From Isoetes taiwanensis (taxonomy: Eukaryota > Streptophyta > Lycopodiopsida > Isoetales > Isoetaceae): a stretch of DNA of 64,000 nucleotides. The notes below the pieces were generated by a model. That model was not told the origin of the DNA. It saw only the letters and a list, made by a program, of their open reading frames with translations, and did no database searches. Below, piece by piece: positions 25,517-37,476 of this stretch; within the stretch, counting starts at the first letter, position 1, and each line of letters starts with the position of its first letter. The stretch covers positions 3,904,889-3,968,888 of the forward strand of contig JAJEKV010000030.1 in the NCBI GenBank assembly GCA_021234155.1, in the 5' to 3' direction. The position numbers were made by a program, and so were the translations under genes.

Positions 25517-28500
25517 ATGGCAAAGACACCAAAGAAGAGTGCTGCCTCGCATCGGGCCCCGAAAATCTCCTGTGGCTTCCAAAGCGAGGACACATTTGAA
25601 GTCCGGAAGTCCCGTCATGCGTTAAGAAGGACCACAATTATTTTCTCGCAAAGGGATCCGGCGATGAGGAAATTCAAGGAAAAATTTGCAGAGTACAACT
25701 CTTTAGTGACGTGGTTTGGGGATCTAAGGAACCTACCGTGCACGTTACAAGGATGAGGTGAAGTTGGAAGACCCGAGAATTAATTTTAAGTGGTATGAGT
25801 TTGCATTCGTAGGAAAGATGTACGTAATCACTATGTTCCCCCCAGTATTTTGCTAGAGCATTTGCCTTACACTTAAAAGGTGAATCGGTTTGATTGGGAT
25901 GATGTTAAAAAATGTTACGCCTAAAAGCAAGGTCAAAGAATCCAGGTTTTGACCTGGTTGTAACAGCCAAGTCCAAGAATGGCAAGGGCCACAAGTCCTA
26001 TGATACTTTCTACAAAAAAAAGAGGATCCTGGACCCTTTGAATGTATTTCTTGAGAGCGGTCCTCTTTGAAGGAAAGCATATGTAAGGAGATGCGAGAAT
26101 TTACGAGAGCACCGGCTATGACTATATGAGACTTTGAAGCATAGGGAAGGGGAAGGGCGAGATATTCAAAGCTAGTCCATGAGGGCCGACTAATTACTTG
26201 AATCGGAGCGTCGAGTTGGAGGCATTTCAACAGCAGATGGATGGAAGTGATCAGAGTGCTATGAAGTTTGAGCACATAAAATGGAAGGTGGAGGATGCAA
26301 TTCTTGCCAGAGGAAGAGCAGCAAGCGTGGATCTAGTCGAAGCTTAGCAAGGAAGTGGAAGCAAAAGCATCCGAAGTTGAAGTGACTAGATTCCCAACTC
26401 AATTTAAGGTCTTCAAAGAAGAGAGCAATTGAGGAGGGGGACATAAAGATTTTGGAGTTGAGGGAGTTCTTAGATCACTCCTCTGCCCTTAGCTTGCACC
26501 TCCTCCTCTTTCGGTTTCCGCTTTTGCGAGCGACCAAATGCCGATTTTCAATCTGCCTCATGGTGCGGTGTTTTGGTTCCTCCCCAAAGGTATTGGCATC
26601 TTTGCGCATATCCCATACTGCCTGTATGTATCTCCATCTTGCTAGCACAAGGAACAACTGCTACGACTGTGTCGCCGCACATGGGATGTGAATCTACCTC
26701 GCGGCATTGGGGCTGATTGGAAAAGGTAAGCATGCATAATCGATTTCTTTCATGTCTTTTCTTTAGTTCGTATGTAAGATTGGTAGATGGATATTAGTTA
26801 GAAGTTGTGCATTGTTGTGCATTAATTGTTCTCAGAGTATATTAATTACATTTGGGTTTTAAAATGTAGGTTGAAGTGAAGATTTGTAGGGTTGGATCGT
26901 TTTGCTTTTCTAAGGCTAGTGTAAACATCATGTTAGTACATGCATATTATTAATGTGCATGGTGTACGCTGTTGCCGTGATAATATTGAGGAGTTACTTT
27001 TATGTACTAAGAAAAATAGATAAGTAGGTAACTGCTTTGTGTGTACATTTGTATAACATGGGTCTTCTCTTGGGGACATTTTGATACATGCTTTAGACTC
27101 TATGATACATTTTAATGTACTACAATTTTCCAAGAAAGCTTTCTACGCTTGGCTCCAAATACATATATATCTAATATATCTAATACTGACTACATGGAAT
27201 GCATTTATGAATTCTTTTTTCTAGGAAGCTTACATTTGATGTGTGTACATAAACCGGTATATTTTACTGCAAATACATACATGGAATACATTTGGAATTG
27301 ATTGTACATTGCTTTTTCCGATTGTACATTTCTTTCAGTCATCTAGTTATTATTGGTAATGCTTTCATTCTTGCAGGATATGGGTAGTATAAAGAAGCGA
27401 GAAAGGTATGTGATATGGGTTATGGTATTTTTCATATGTATTTCAATTTCACCTCTGCATGCATGCCTGGGCAAGAACAGAGTAGATCCTCCCGCAAAGA
27501 CACTTGATTTTTCAAGTTGTAGATGATTATTATGGAGGGAAGCATGATAAGTCAACCCCGGCCCACATCTAGGTCACCCTCACATTCAACACATTTGTAG
27601 CGTATATGAGAGAGGAGGAAAAGGAACATCAAGTAAGTAATTAGTTTTAAATGAATTTGCCGGATTTTATAAGGAAGCAAATTGAGCTCATTTTTTAATA
27701 ACAGTCACAGCTTGTCACAAGCAAAGTTAAATTGTAGCTTCATATGCACAACAAATTGAGCTCCTCAAGCAAAGGGCTGAATGTGGCAACACTGTGTGTG
27801 TCCATATTAGTTTAATTTCTACATTTTTGTTTGATGTTTATGTTGTTGACAATGAGTTATCTTGTAGTATGGAACCAAATGAGCGAGGAGAACAATGAGG
27901 TCGCCTCTCCCACACTCTAAAGAAAAAAGATATTATTGTAGAGGTCTCGACACTCCCAAGAAAAAACAGCTTGCGCATAATGTGCAGAAGGTACCAATTC
28001 TAAAGCCAATGCCACATCATCGTGGCCAGAACTTGAAATGTTTGTTTTTCAGTGGTAAGTCAAAAACTACTATTGCATTTAGTTATTGCATGTTCATACA
28101 TTTTATTATTCTGAGAAATTGAGAGGAAACTAGTGGGATCTATGGCCTTAGTTGGAACTACAATCAAAAAGATTGAAGAATCATGTAAGAAAAAAGGAAC
28201 ATATACAACCTGGTAATCGAAGAAATTTTAGTGGAGAATGTATACGATATGAAGCGGTGGTTGTGGTGAAGCAAGAGAAGGAGGAATCGAGGATAGAACA
28301 GTCTGACAGATAATGGTGTGAGCGAGAAAGAGTCAAGAAAAAGAAAGATACAAAGGTGTCGGACCGACTAAGAGAACTAGAAGCGGACATCGGGTTGAGC
28401 AAATGTAAGTGTAATTGGATTAAGTAAATATGTGTTTTATGCTAGTTACCATTGATGCTTGGTTTTGCAAAGTGACATGGATAACCTTCACCAATGGTTC

Positions 28501-30480
28501 CATTCTATCCGTTCCAAATTTGAACCTCGATTAAGGTCAATGAAAAATCGTGGTGAGACATTGTTTAAAGATAGGTACATGTCTAACGGACATTTAGACA
28601 TATTCTAAGGTATGTGAGCAGCACATTGACATCCAAATGGCGAGATGTCTTTTTTCTTCCCTTCTAAAAACTTTTTTTGACTTATCGGCAGCATTTAAAA
28701 AGATTAGCCCGGATGATAATAGTATGGGGACAGTCCAAAGTGAAGTGCGCTTGAGGTTGGGCTACAAGGCATTGTTGTTAGTAAATGCCAGATATTATGG
28801 TTCCAGATTCAAGTTGAGGGACCCCGCCCATCATGTTTTGGTGATTTTTGTTTTAGAGTCTCGCAAAAATTGCGCACCACCTCAATGGCTTCTCCTGCAA
28901 TTATTGTGTTGAACTCCATGACCATAACGAAGGACGTGAAAACTCTAAATATGTGAGCATTTTCTTTTCAAGATATGTACCAATGCCGCTTGCTTAAATC
29001 TTAGTTGCATGTTCTCATTTGTGTGTGCGTGGGCTTCATAAGGATGTCATCACATATCTAACCAACTCTAGCTCACGTGAGTTGAATTATATATGAAGAA
29101 TGCAGTTGAAGAAGGAAACTATTCCGGAGGCTCCACAACAACCGGATAATGTAAGTCTGCCCGGGTCTTTATGTGATGGCCTTTATGCAAGCTTTTGTGG
29201 ATTCCCAAGTGAATTCTAAAAGCATGGTGAGTTGTTCTTATATTTCACATAAATCTTTTGGGATGTTTTATTGTAGCGGATCTTAATTCTTGTGTTTGTT
29301 GCGGTTTTTCATCAACATGGTTCGACAAGGATTTTGCACTTGGCGTAAGAAATGTATTAATAAAAGCCATGATTGAATATGGTTTGAGAAGAAGAGATGA
29401 GACAAAACAAGTTGTCACTGGGCACAAAGCGTAAGAGTGGTAGTTAAACTCATTCCAACTTATGGAATTTAAAGCTAATTGACTATTGTACTTTGAAATT
29501 TATTTGAATAAGAAATTGTTTGCTACGCTTTAATTTCTATCAAGGGTTAAAACTAGAATTAGTTTAGACTTTCTGTCTTATCCTTAGGCTTGGTCAAAGT
29601 TAGATGTATGGCTAACCTAAACCGCCTGGATTACTTACGGGGCTTATTATATTTGATCTCCAAGGCATTTTTGGGTTACTATTGTAAATCAGCACCCGGT
29701 GACTATAATGGCACTCAAGTGCCAATCCAATTACGATGGAGTCTTCTTTTGTCGCCCATTGTCGAAATCATTGTTGTACCGGTGTTCCAACCATTGGGAT
29801 TTGGTTATTTGGTCGATCTTCCTTGGATGTTCCGACCCATTGTAGACAAGTTGTATGAGCAAGGCATACCAAGATTTAAATTCATTTATGGTGGCAATAG
29901 ATGTTGGACCCTCTTCTTAGAGGCCAATGATGGGACGGACATATTTCTTTTTCCTTTGGATATTCCACTCCTCAAGTATCGAATACGAAATAGATGTGTT
30001 ATGATTCTTGACCTTCCTTTCAAATGTATCTTCAATGAGGGTTGCTCTTTGCCGCATACCAAGATGGCATCCCGTGCTAACCGGGTGAAGACAAAGATTT
30101 GTGTTGGCTATTTGACTGGTTTGTAGGCTTGAAGAATGCAAATGACTTTACCACTTATGTCCAAGAGCATCAATTTGATACTTCTCGTGCATACAATGAC
30201 ACAGAGGTGAAATGCATAAAATCTCAATATGGTGAAGACATTGATAGTTTATGGAGCTTTTTGCAATAGAGGTTAAATTAAGAAGCCTAGCATCACGAAG
30301 GAAGAGATTCACAATAATAGAAGAATCTAGTGAAGATGATGAAGGTGGGGTACAAGATGAGTGTCTTTGGTACATCGATAGCAAACAAGTCGAGGACACC
30401 GGGCACATCTTAGTGTATGTATCTAACTTAGGTAATACAATTATGCTTAGATGTTGTATGTTGTAGAGCTTTTGCAATCT
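25517..30480 (+). pseudogene. Copy A of an unrecognised multi-exon gene
   Basis: I do not recognise the product. It opens with a Lys-Thr-Pro-rich segment, then a frame rich in charged residues (25517-25756). Downstream blocks keep coding-like similarity to copy B, while the sequence between them has diverged, as exons and introns would. Matched blocks are 25765-25860 with 34800-34900 (WYEFAF region), 26270-26480 with 34957-35165 (EH-x-KWKVEDAI then a coiled-coil-like stretch), 27360-27400 with 39352-39395, 27730-27780 with 39640-39680, 28620-28720 with 40490-40590, 29030-29140 with 40890-41010, 29160-29225 with 41027-41085 and 29340-29390 with 41135-41190. Stops and frameshifts interrupt most blocks, so this copy is probably dead. 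The longest open part is 29590-30126. The setting next to a transposase-like pseudogene suggests a mobile-element gene, but that is inference. Confidence 0.5.
29590..30126 (+). CDS. Unrecognised 178-codon open frame, part of copy A
   Basis: This is the longest open frame in the duplicated region. It has a hydrophobic central part and a segment reading NRCWTLFLE followed by DIFLFPLDIP. That order is faintly like the active-site region of Ulp1-type (C48) cysteine proteases, where His-Trp precedes an Asp, but the His is Cys here and I cannot find a convincing catalytic Cys. A second frame after its stop continues in a coding-like way (KNANDFTTYVQEHQ), so a frameshift or intron near 30060-30120 is likely. 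The first ATG could lie in an intron, so the true start is unknown. It could equally be a non-enzymatic part of a transposon protein. Confidence 0.4.
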   Translation: MVKVRCMANLNRLDYLRGLLYLISKAFLGYYCKSAPGDYNGTQVPIQLRWSLLLSPIVEIIVVPVFQPLGFGYLVDLPWMFRPIVDKLYEQGIPRFKFIYGGNRCWTLFLEANDGTDIFLFPLDIPLLKYRIRNRCVMILDLPFKCIFNEGCSLPHTKMASRANRVKTKICVGYLTGL

Positions 30481-31316
30481 GGTACAGTATGTACATAACT
30501 TAGGTAATACCGGTTAAGCTTTCACATGATATACTAATAATTTTGTATGCATTGTAGGTGTAAGGAATGATCCACAAAACAAGTGTCAAATTCTTCAACC
30601 AAAATGAAGTAGATCTTCAACCAACTGATCTAGAAGAAAGAAATCTAAGTTCTAATATGCTTTGGCGGGGGACTAATCCAAGGTCGAATACCATGCTTCC
30701 CGAGCTTTGGGAAATGGTTGAGAGAATCATTGATTCTATTAATTAAGCAATTTGCTAAATCTGCTTTGCGAGTCCAAGGTTTACTACATAATCCTTGGGG
30801 GAGACCATCCTTTGCAGAAGTAGTTGATCAGCCAATAGGGTGGACCGGCCTTCCAATAGCCAGAGAATGCCCAACAGCAAGTGCTACTACTTTTTTTACA
30901 CATGTAAATCCGAAAACCGTTGGAAGAAAGGCGTGCATGATGCAATAGTGGCTTGAGATATTGTGTTCCAAATGACATAGTGATTAGGCCTGCTTCTTAA
31001 GTTATTAAGTGTGTACACTGTACTATTTGCTCCAGAAATATAATTATGTGTACCTTTTGCACTTGTCTACAATTTGAACTTCAACATGTTCCATGCTATA
31101 TTTTACAAACCAGGTAGTTCACACAGTACAAACCACTGCAAATTCAATTCAATTCAAAAAGTAACACAATACAAAGCACTTTACAAAATTCAAAGCCTTC
31201 ACCTAATCCAAGGCATCCACCATTTTCGGAAGACTTCCTAGCAACATCTCATGCACATCATCGTGATAATGCAAAAGCTGCACTAGCACCTTTTTAACCC
31301 CACGGATTTATCTTCT
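30481..31316. other. Spacer rich in GTACA motifs
   Basis: I see no gene. The stretch has many GTAC and GTACA strings and a short (AATTC)3 run at 31141-31155 like the tail of the RTE-like element at 37445, but no element body could be matched next to it. Confidence 0.45.
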
Positions 31317-32900
31317 TCATGGGAAATTTAGCTCCAATAACGAGACTCTAATGCACCAATACTTCTCTATCATCCAACAGCTTATATTTGTTATGGCAAC
31401 TTGGCAATTTCTGATAATAGTAAGCTGATATGACTGCCTCACCTGCATGATGCTCATTCTTGTAATCATCAATGACTGTTTGATCCAATACATGCTTTTC
31501 TCTAGTGCAAGCAAGAACATAGTATGGCACATCTTCCTCATTACCAGGAAGAGCAAAAGAAGCAAAATTATCACCAAACTGTATCACATCATGTAACTCC
31601 TCTACCTCATTTGCAAACATTGCAGTTTGATTCCAATTTCAGACCTTCAAAGATGTGCACATGGGACTAGCTTCTTCAATGTCCACTTTCCACATTGTTG
31701 AATAGACTCACATGCCTGCCATTCAAAGTTTATGCAGGCACTGCAAAAATAAGATAGTGGTCTAACCATCAGTAAGGTTGGGTCCTCCGGACTTATGGAA
31801 GATACACAGTGCCAGCTTTGGACACCAGGAAGGGGTTGCACATCAAATGGCTTTGACCTATCAATCTCAGCCTCCTTCACTTCCCAATACACTCTACGAA
31901 CTTGAGATTTCTTGTTTCTCAAAATAACCACGGGCATCATGAGCACCCTTTATTTCAATCCCATGCTCTCTTCTTTGCTCATCGGCCAAGAGTTGCTTGG
32001 CCTTGGCGACCTCTCCATCATGTTCCCCTTCCCATGCCCCCGATATGAAGAAATTCCATTGTACACCTAATGCCATCGCGACAATGGTACCCATATGAAG
32101 TAGAATGATCTTACGGATTTGAACCGAAAGCAAAGACAACCATCTGACCACACGAGATGATACCGCATGTGAGATCCTCCATTCTCTTTCAACCACTGAA
32201 GATGAAGTTGAAATGCATGTTGTACAAAATGTGTGTCATGACTTCTATCATCAGAAACATATAAGTGAACAACAAGAACTTACCCATTTACCTTGAAGAG
32301 AGTGATGTGTACCAAAATAGTGATCCGATCTGCATTCCAATGTTCGACCGCACTTCTTTGAAGGGTGCAATGTGTAATTTTCTGCAAAGTCTACCACCGA
32401 TATCACGTAATCATCTCTTAGACTCAACAATGCTTCTCCTAAATTCCTTGCTCGCCAATGAGTCGCAAAGTTGTGATGCACAAACTTTTTCATGTGATCA
32501 AACATGGCGAGATAGCATGAAAGGAGCATCCGCTTGCTTCTCCACCAATCTTAGTCTTCTAGAAGTGCCCTTCCCTTGACTTCGGCCCATATAACAAGAT
32601 AAGCCCCGCCATTTAACATCATCTTCATTATTTTGATCCGGTCTCTTTTTGGACATAAGGAATCTTTTGCTTACCACATTTTTCACAATCCCCCTTATGC
32701 ACTTCCGATTGTGCCACTCTTCCCTTTTCCTCTTTTTGGCAAACCATTTCTCCAAAGAGTGCTAACATTACAAAATGTAAGCTTTTGTGCCTTCACAAAC
32801 CCCATCATGTGTACCAACAAAGACATACATCACAATTGCAACTGCAATTTATGTGAAACTTCCGCCTCATAGAGTTGAAAGCTTTTCTGAAATTCTCTGC
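31317..32900 (-). pseudogene. Transposase-like protein, degraded
   Basis: Read on the minus strand, pieces in different frames line up in a consistent order. They are a Cys-containing segment (GDCEKCG) near 32700, then FVHHNFATHWRAR and VVDFAENY near 32400, then DDRSHDTHFVQHAF and LVWSDG near 32150-32250, then a GKG-x-x-x-(D/E)G-like segment near 32000, and finally EVEELHDVIQFGDNF with YYVLACTREKHVL near 31550. I associate this order with a family of uncharacterised proteins in plants and other eukaryotes, probably transposon-encoded. The DFAENY, WSDG and acidic GKG segments could supply a DDE-type catalytic triad, but that is inference. Several frameshifts and stops make this copy inactive. 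It lies head-on between copies A and B of the unrecognised gene and may be the movement gene of the same element. Confidence 0.6.
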
Positions 32901-33230
32901 TTGTTCATGTTTGACACAACAGCGACAAGTGTTTCTCTCCTTCAATTTCCTTATGCAACTTGGTTTCGGTATTCAACATTCAAATACCAACATCCGCATC
33001 TGGATTCTCCTCCACAAACCGCCTATATAGCTCAAATTTATCACATTGCAAAAGAAAATATGTAAGTTGGAGAAGACTGTGCATTGAATACCTTACATAT
33101 CCAAGTACATAAGTAAGAAATACTATGTATACCAAGACATATCAGGTTGTACATGTAAAAGATTTGATTGAATCAGTACATATTCAAGACATATGTACAG
33201 TGAGATTATGTATAGTATCAATTTATAGCA
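32901..33230. other. Spacer with no recognisable gene
   Basis: This is AT-rich sequence with several ACATGTAC-like strings. I see no coding signal. Confidence 0.4.
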
Positions 33231-33598
33231 CATTTAATCCTACATCCTTACACTATGTACATATATATCACATATTATACATGAAATACTTCCAAGAGCA
33301 AGTAGATGACCCCATGAACCTCATTTACATGTATAATACATTAAGTAAAAACAGGACCAGAAAAGGCTACATCAAAGCAAGTAAACTAAGATTGGCAAAG
33401 GAGTTCACTTCGCACATTTAATCTTACATCCTTACACTATGTACATATATATCACATAATATACATGAAATACTTCCAAGAGCAAGTAGATGACCCCATA
33501 AACCTCATTTACATGTATAATACAAGAAGCAAAAAACAATCCAGAAAAGGCTACATCAAAGCAAGTAAACTAAGATTAGTAGAGGAGTTCACATATGT
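33231..33598. repeat. 184-bp tandem duplication
   Basis: Two near-identical units (33231-33414 and 33415-33598) share long blocks such as CACTATGTACATATATATC, TACTTCCAAGAGCAAGTAG and GGCTACATCAAAGCAAGTA. The few differences suggest a recent duplication. Confidence 0.9.
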
Positions 33599-34364
33599 GC
33601 ATGAAAATGTACATGAAAACAACAAAGAAACCTGAAATGTAATAGTTTCTTTGACAAAAAGCTTTAATACCTGAGGAATGTCAAGATCTTTGGATTGCCT
33701 CGCTTATTTTTTCCTCACATCCCTGTATTTTGGTGAAACCTTGGTGTTGTTAAGCCGTAATCGGATGACTTTTTAGCTTGGTTTCTTCATCCAAACGATC
33801 AGATCTAGCCTTCCTGCCTGCTAATGCCCAAATGTTTGAACCAAAGAATTGCCATTCTCTTTCTTACGCTAGCAGATATGAAAGATTTCGGGGATGGCAT
33901 TTGAGCATCTTGCAAGCAATTCCCTTTGCTTCAAATCACCATTTTTCCCACAACCATTGATAAAACTGAGTGCTTGGCAGCCAATTTATCACCACTATTA
34001 GAGCATTTTACCTCTTCCAATCCATCTTTAAGGTTTTCTAAAATTGCATGCTTGACCACTGCTTGTGAAGGCAAACCAATCACAGGTTCAAAAAGCTCCA
34101 ATAGCCTTGTGGATCTTGCAAGAATCTAGAAGCAAATAAGTACCTTTGATTAGGAGCCGAGATTCAAATTTTTCTCATAACAATATGACATTTTGCACAC
34201 TGGTCCTTATTTTTTTGGTAACATACCTTGAGGATGTACTACCCTTTTCAATTTCGCTATCATGCTCTGCCATCTTCTTTTTCCCTTTCTCATCTCTCCC
34301 ACTTTCGAAATTACCTGCATGCCACCCGTTGTTTACTCTTCACAATTTTGAATTCACCGATGCC

Positions 34365-34508
34365 ATCCGATGTTTGCCACATTCGGTTTCAAAATCACCC
34401 GATTGATGTTCTCCGATCGCCACATTCAGTTTCAAAATCACCAGATTGCATGTTTTCCCCGATCGCCACATTCAGTTTCAAAATCACCCGGTTGCATGTT
34501 TCCCGATC
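34365..34508. repeat. Short minisatellite, about 43-46 bp unit
   Basis: Three units begin GCCACATTC(G/A)GTTTC at 34376, 34419 and 34465. Each continues AAAATCACC and ends in a CGAT-containing spacer. Confidence 0.85.
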
Positions 34509-34794
34509 CCGGAAAAAATTCAAATTGTGTTCTACTTTCTTGGTTCGATCACGGGAATTTTCTTGAAGGAAATTTTTCGAGGGAATTTTCCCGGAGGAAA
34601 TTGAGGGAGGAATTTCTTCCGGGAGTTTCGCATCAACCCCGGCCTCTACTGCGTCCATAATTACAAACAAACGGGAATTTTGCCCTTTTAAATATATAAG
34701 ACAAAATTTATACATGAAATAAGTACATTTAAAATTCAGCAACCCGTTCAAAAGTTTACATGAATTGCCCCCTAATGTATGACACCCTAACGTG

Positions 34795-35480
34795 CTTTTA
34801 CCCAGAATTGGACTGGATTGGACATCTGAATTCTATAAATTGTACGAGTTTGCATTTAGAAGAATAAATGTATAACCAATCACCACGTTCCTTATACTTT
34901 GCAAGGGCCTTTGCATTGCATATGAAGGGTGTTTGTGTGGATTGTGAAGATGTAATGAGCACTTGAAATGGAAAGTGGAAGATGCAATCAGGCAAAAAGC
35001 TTGCAGAGGTCGAGATTGGGTTGACTTACAGAAAGATTTGGTTGCTAAAGAAAAGGAGTTGAGGCAGTTAGATGAAGAACTTGAAGCAAAGACTGTAGAA
35101 CAAAAAGTGATTGATGAAGAGGACAAGAAGATTATAGAGTCGAGGGACTTTTTGGATCATTCCTTTATCATAACCTTGCAGCCTCCTCCACTTTCCACAG
35201 CTGCAGAGCATAAAGCTATTGGTTCCTTGACATTACGTAGCCACTATGAGCAGAATTTTGGTTCCTACCGAATAGTATTAGCATCTTGCAAAAGTCCCTA
35301 TTGTTTGTTTTCATCTCGTATATTGATAGCACAAGGAACTCGTGTATTGTCTCAAGATGCGTATGGGAGGAGGGTCTATCTTAGGCCTTGGGATTGGTTG
35401 GAAAAAGTAAACTTGTATCTTTTTTTAAAGTTAGAGTCTTTTGATGTGTAATTTAGATGCAGATCTGGATTAAATACATG
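34795..35480 (+). pseudogene. Copy B of the unrecognised multi-exon gene, 5' part
   Basis: This aligns with 25765-26760 of copy A. The open frame 34963-35451 (162 codons) is better preserved than its counterpart. It starts MKWKVEDAI, runs through a Lys/Glu-rich stretch with heptad-like Leu spacing (about residues 20-65, likely coiled coil), then a Pro-rich linker and a C-terminal segment with YGRRVYLRPWDW. No enzyme motif is visible. The frame ends at a splice-donor-like GTAAAC near 35405, so the last residues may be intronic. Copy B is split from its 3' part by the RTE-like insertion at 35622. Confidence 0.5.
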
Positions 35481-35481
35481 G

Positions 35482-35600
35482 CCTACATTACAAAGAGTTA
35501 AAATAAAAGTATTGAAATCTAGTGGAAGAACATAGTGGCATACATTACAAAGAGTTAAAATGAAAGTACTAAAATCTGGTGGAAGTACAAAAATGTACTA
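35482..35600. repeat. 57-bp tandem repeat, two units
   Basis: TACATTACAAAGAGTTAAAA occurs at 35484 and 35541 within units of about 57 bp. A more diverged third unit lies just past the RTE-like insertion (37479-37535), so the element landed inside the array. Confidence 0.75.
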
Positions 35601-35621
35601 GTGCTATAGTTATAGTGGTAT

Positions 35622-37465
35622 GCCTGCAGCGTCTCACCAATGACAAAGTGGCAGACTTGGATGGCATGCAGGCAGAGCTGCTCAAGTGGGCAGGACCATC
35701 AATAGTGCCCATCCCGACCGCACTATTTAATAGAGCATTACAAGAAGGATTTTTCCAACAGTGGACCACTAGCAGAGTAGTCCCCATCTATGAGGCATGA
35801 GACCTACACAACCCAGCCAACTACAGGGCAATCGTGGCCAGTTCACTCTTTGCAAAGCTAACGGCCAGCATTCTTAAACAACAATTCACGATGTGGGCAG
35901 AGAAGGCAGAAGTGAGAACGCAGGCAGTATTTAGGCCCTAACACTCCATCATTTATCACATATTCGTGCTCCGGACCTTGGTTGAGGATAGCAAGAACCG
36001 CCCCCAGGATCTCTACTGCTGCTTTGTCGACTTTGCAAAGGCCTTCGATATTGTGCCTAAAGAAAAGTTGTGGGAAAGACTAAGATAGTTGGGAGCCCCT
36101 AAAGACTTTCAAAATGCGGTACACAAGCTCTATGAGACATGTTCTGGGCAACTGACACCGACAGGACAACCTGTCAATAGAAGTATTGGTGTCCACCAGG
36201 GATGCCCGCTCTCCCCAATATTGTTTGGCCTTTGACCAATTGAATGGGTGGCTTGCCTTCCATGGCGGTGACGGAGCTCGACTTGTGCACCAGATCATTA
36301 GGCATCTCATATATGCAGATGATGTGGACCTCCTGGCCCACACCTACAGATGCCATGCACATCATCTACATGCCCTGGATAGCTTCTGTCGGGCCACTGG
36401 AATGAGGGTCAATTTGGCCAAGATTAAGGTCTTGCTTGTCTCATCTTCGTGCCAGTCAAGGCTTCACTCCTTCACTTACCAAGGGCAAAATATGGAGGTG
36501 TCACACACTTACAAGTACCTGGACATAGAGTTCCCCACTACCACATACTGGGACACTTCCATTCGATTGCAGGTGACTGCAGGTTGGAAGGCACTTTATG
36601 CGATGCAGAATAACAGCTACAAAGCAGAGCTGTATGACTGGCCCCATCTGTCCCACTTGTTCAGGGTTCTGGTGGAACCTGTTCTTTTATATGGGGTCGA
36701 AGTCTGGGGTCTGATCATATCCCCAGCCACGTAGAATGAATTGGAGTAGGTATAGAAAGCCTCTTTGGCCCGAACGCTCGCGGTGAAATCCACTGTTCTA
36801 TATCAGAACCATGGCCATGGGCTCGTAGCACCTCAAGGCGTGCTGGAAGGAGAGGCAAGCACATTGGTTCTCTAAATGGGACGTACAAGAGCATAGGTGC
36901 ATCCAACTTGAAACTGAAGAGGACCACGATCAGCTGCGACAATATCTAGATGCTTGCTTCCTCAGTAAGCTTTGGGATATTGGTGCCCTTGAACATGTTA
37001 AGACAACGTACTATAAAGTCCAGATCAACCCCACACTTGCACGTGGTCCGCAACGCTACCTCCATGCACATTTGCCACTGAAAAAGCGCAGATTGATAGC
37101 TTCCATTTGCACAGGTGCACATTACTTGCGAATTGAGACAGGCAGATGGGCCCCGAAGGCACGGGAGGATAGATTGTGTCTGTGCTATCAACATGGTGCT
37201 ATTGAAGATGAAAGCCACGCTCTGCAGCATTGTCAGGCATCCAGTCACATTCACCCCAGTTATGCTCATTTGATCTTGTCTAACCAGCAGTTGCATGCAC
37301 TACTAGATACAACGTCAGTGGGTTCGCTAGGATCTTATCTCGGGGACATCGTGTATGCCCGAGTGATGCATTGAGACACATCATAATGTACCATTGTCAT
37401 ATATCATTGACATAGGCCAATTGTTCTCTGCGAATGATAAAAATCAATTCAATTCAATTCAATTT
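35622..37465 (+). mobile_element. RTE-like non-LTR retrotransposon remnant (copy 1)
   Basis: The element codes for a reverse transcriptase in two frames joined by a frameshift near 36230. Visible in order are the finger region (LTNDKVADLDGMQAELL), DFAKAFD at the first catalytic site, GVHQGCPLSPILFG, YADDVDLL at the second catalytic site near 36310, the thumb, and a C-terminal Cys/His segment (LCLCYQHG and DESHALQHC) ending at a stop at 37372-37374. In-frame stops near 35800, 35940 and 36088 make it inactive. The 3' end is a (CAATT)4 run, as is typical of RTE elements, which end in short tandem repeats and not poly(A). The start is 5'-truncated: there is no endonuclease domain. A diverged 13-bp direct repeat flanks it (35610-35622 and 37464-37476, 11 of 13 matching). 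Confidence 0.85.
37445..37464 (+). repeat. (CAATT)4 3' tail of RTE-like element
   Basis: Four CAATT units directly follow GATAAAAAT at the end of the element. Short tandem tails are characteristic of RTE-clade elements. Confidence 0.85.
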
Positions 37466-37476
37466 ATCGTGGCATG

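Noticed and set aside
31139-31155. (AATTC)3 run as a tail of another RTE-like element
   Set aside because: No matching element body could be found on either side.
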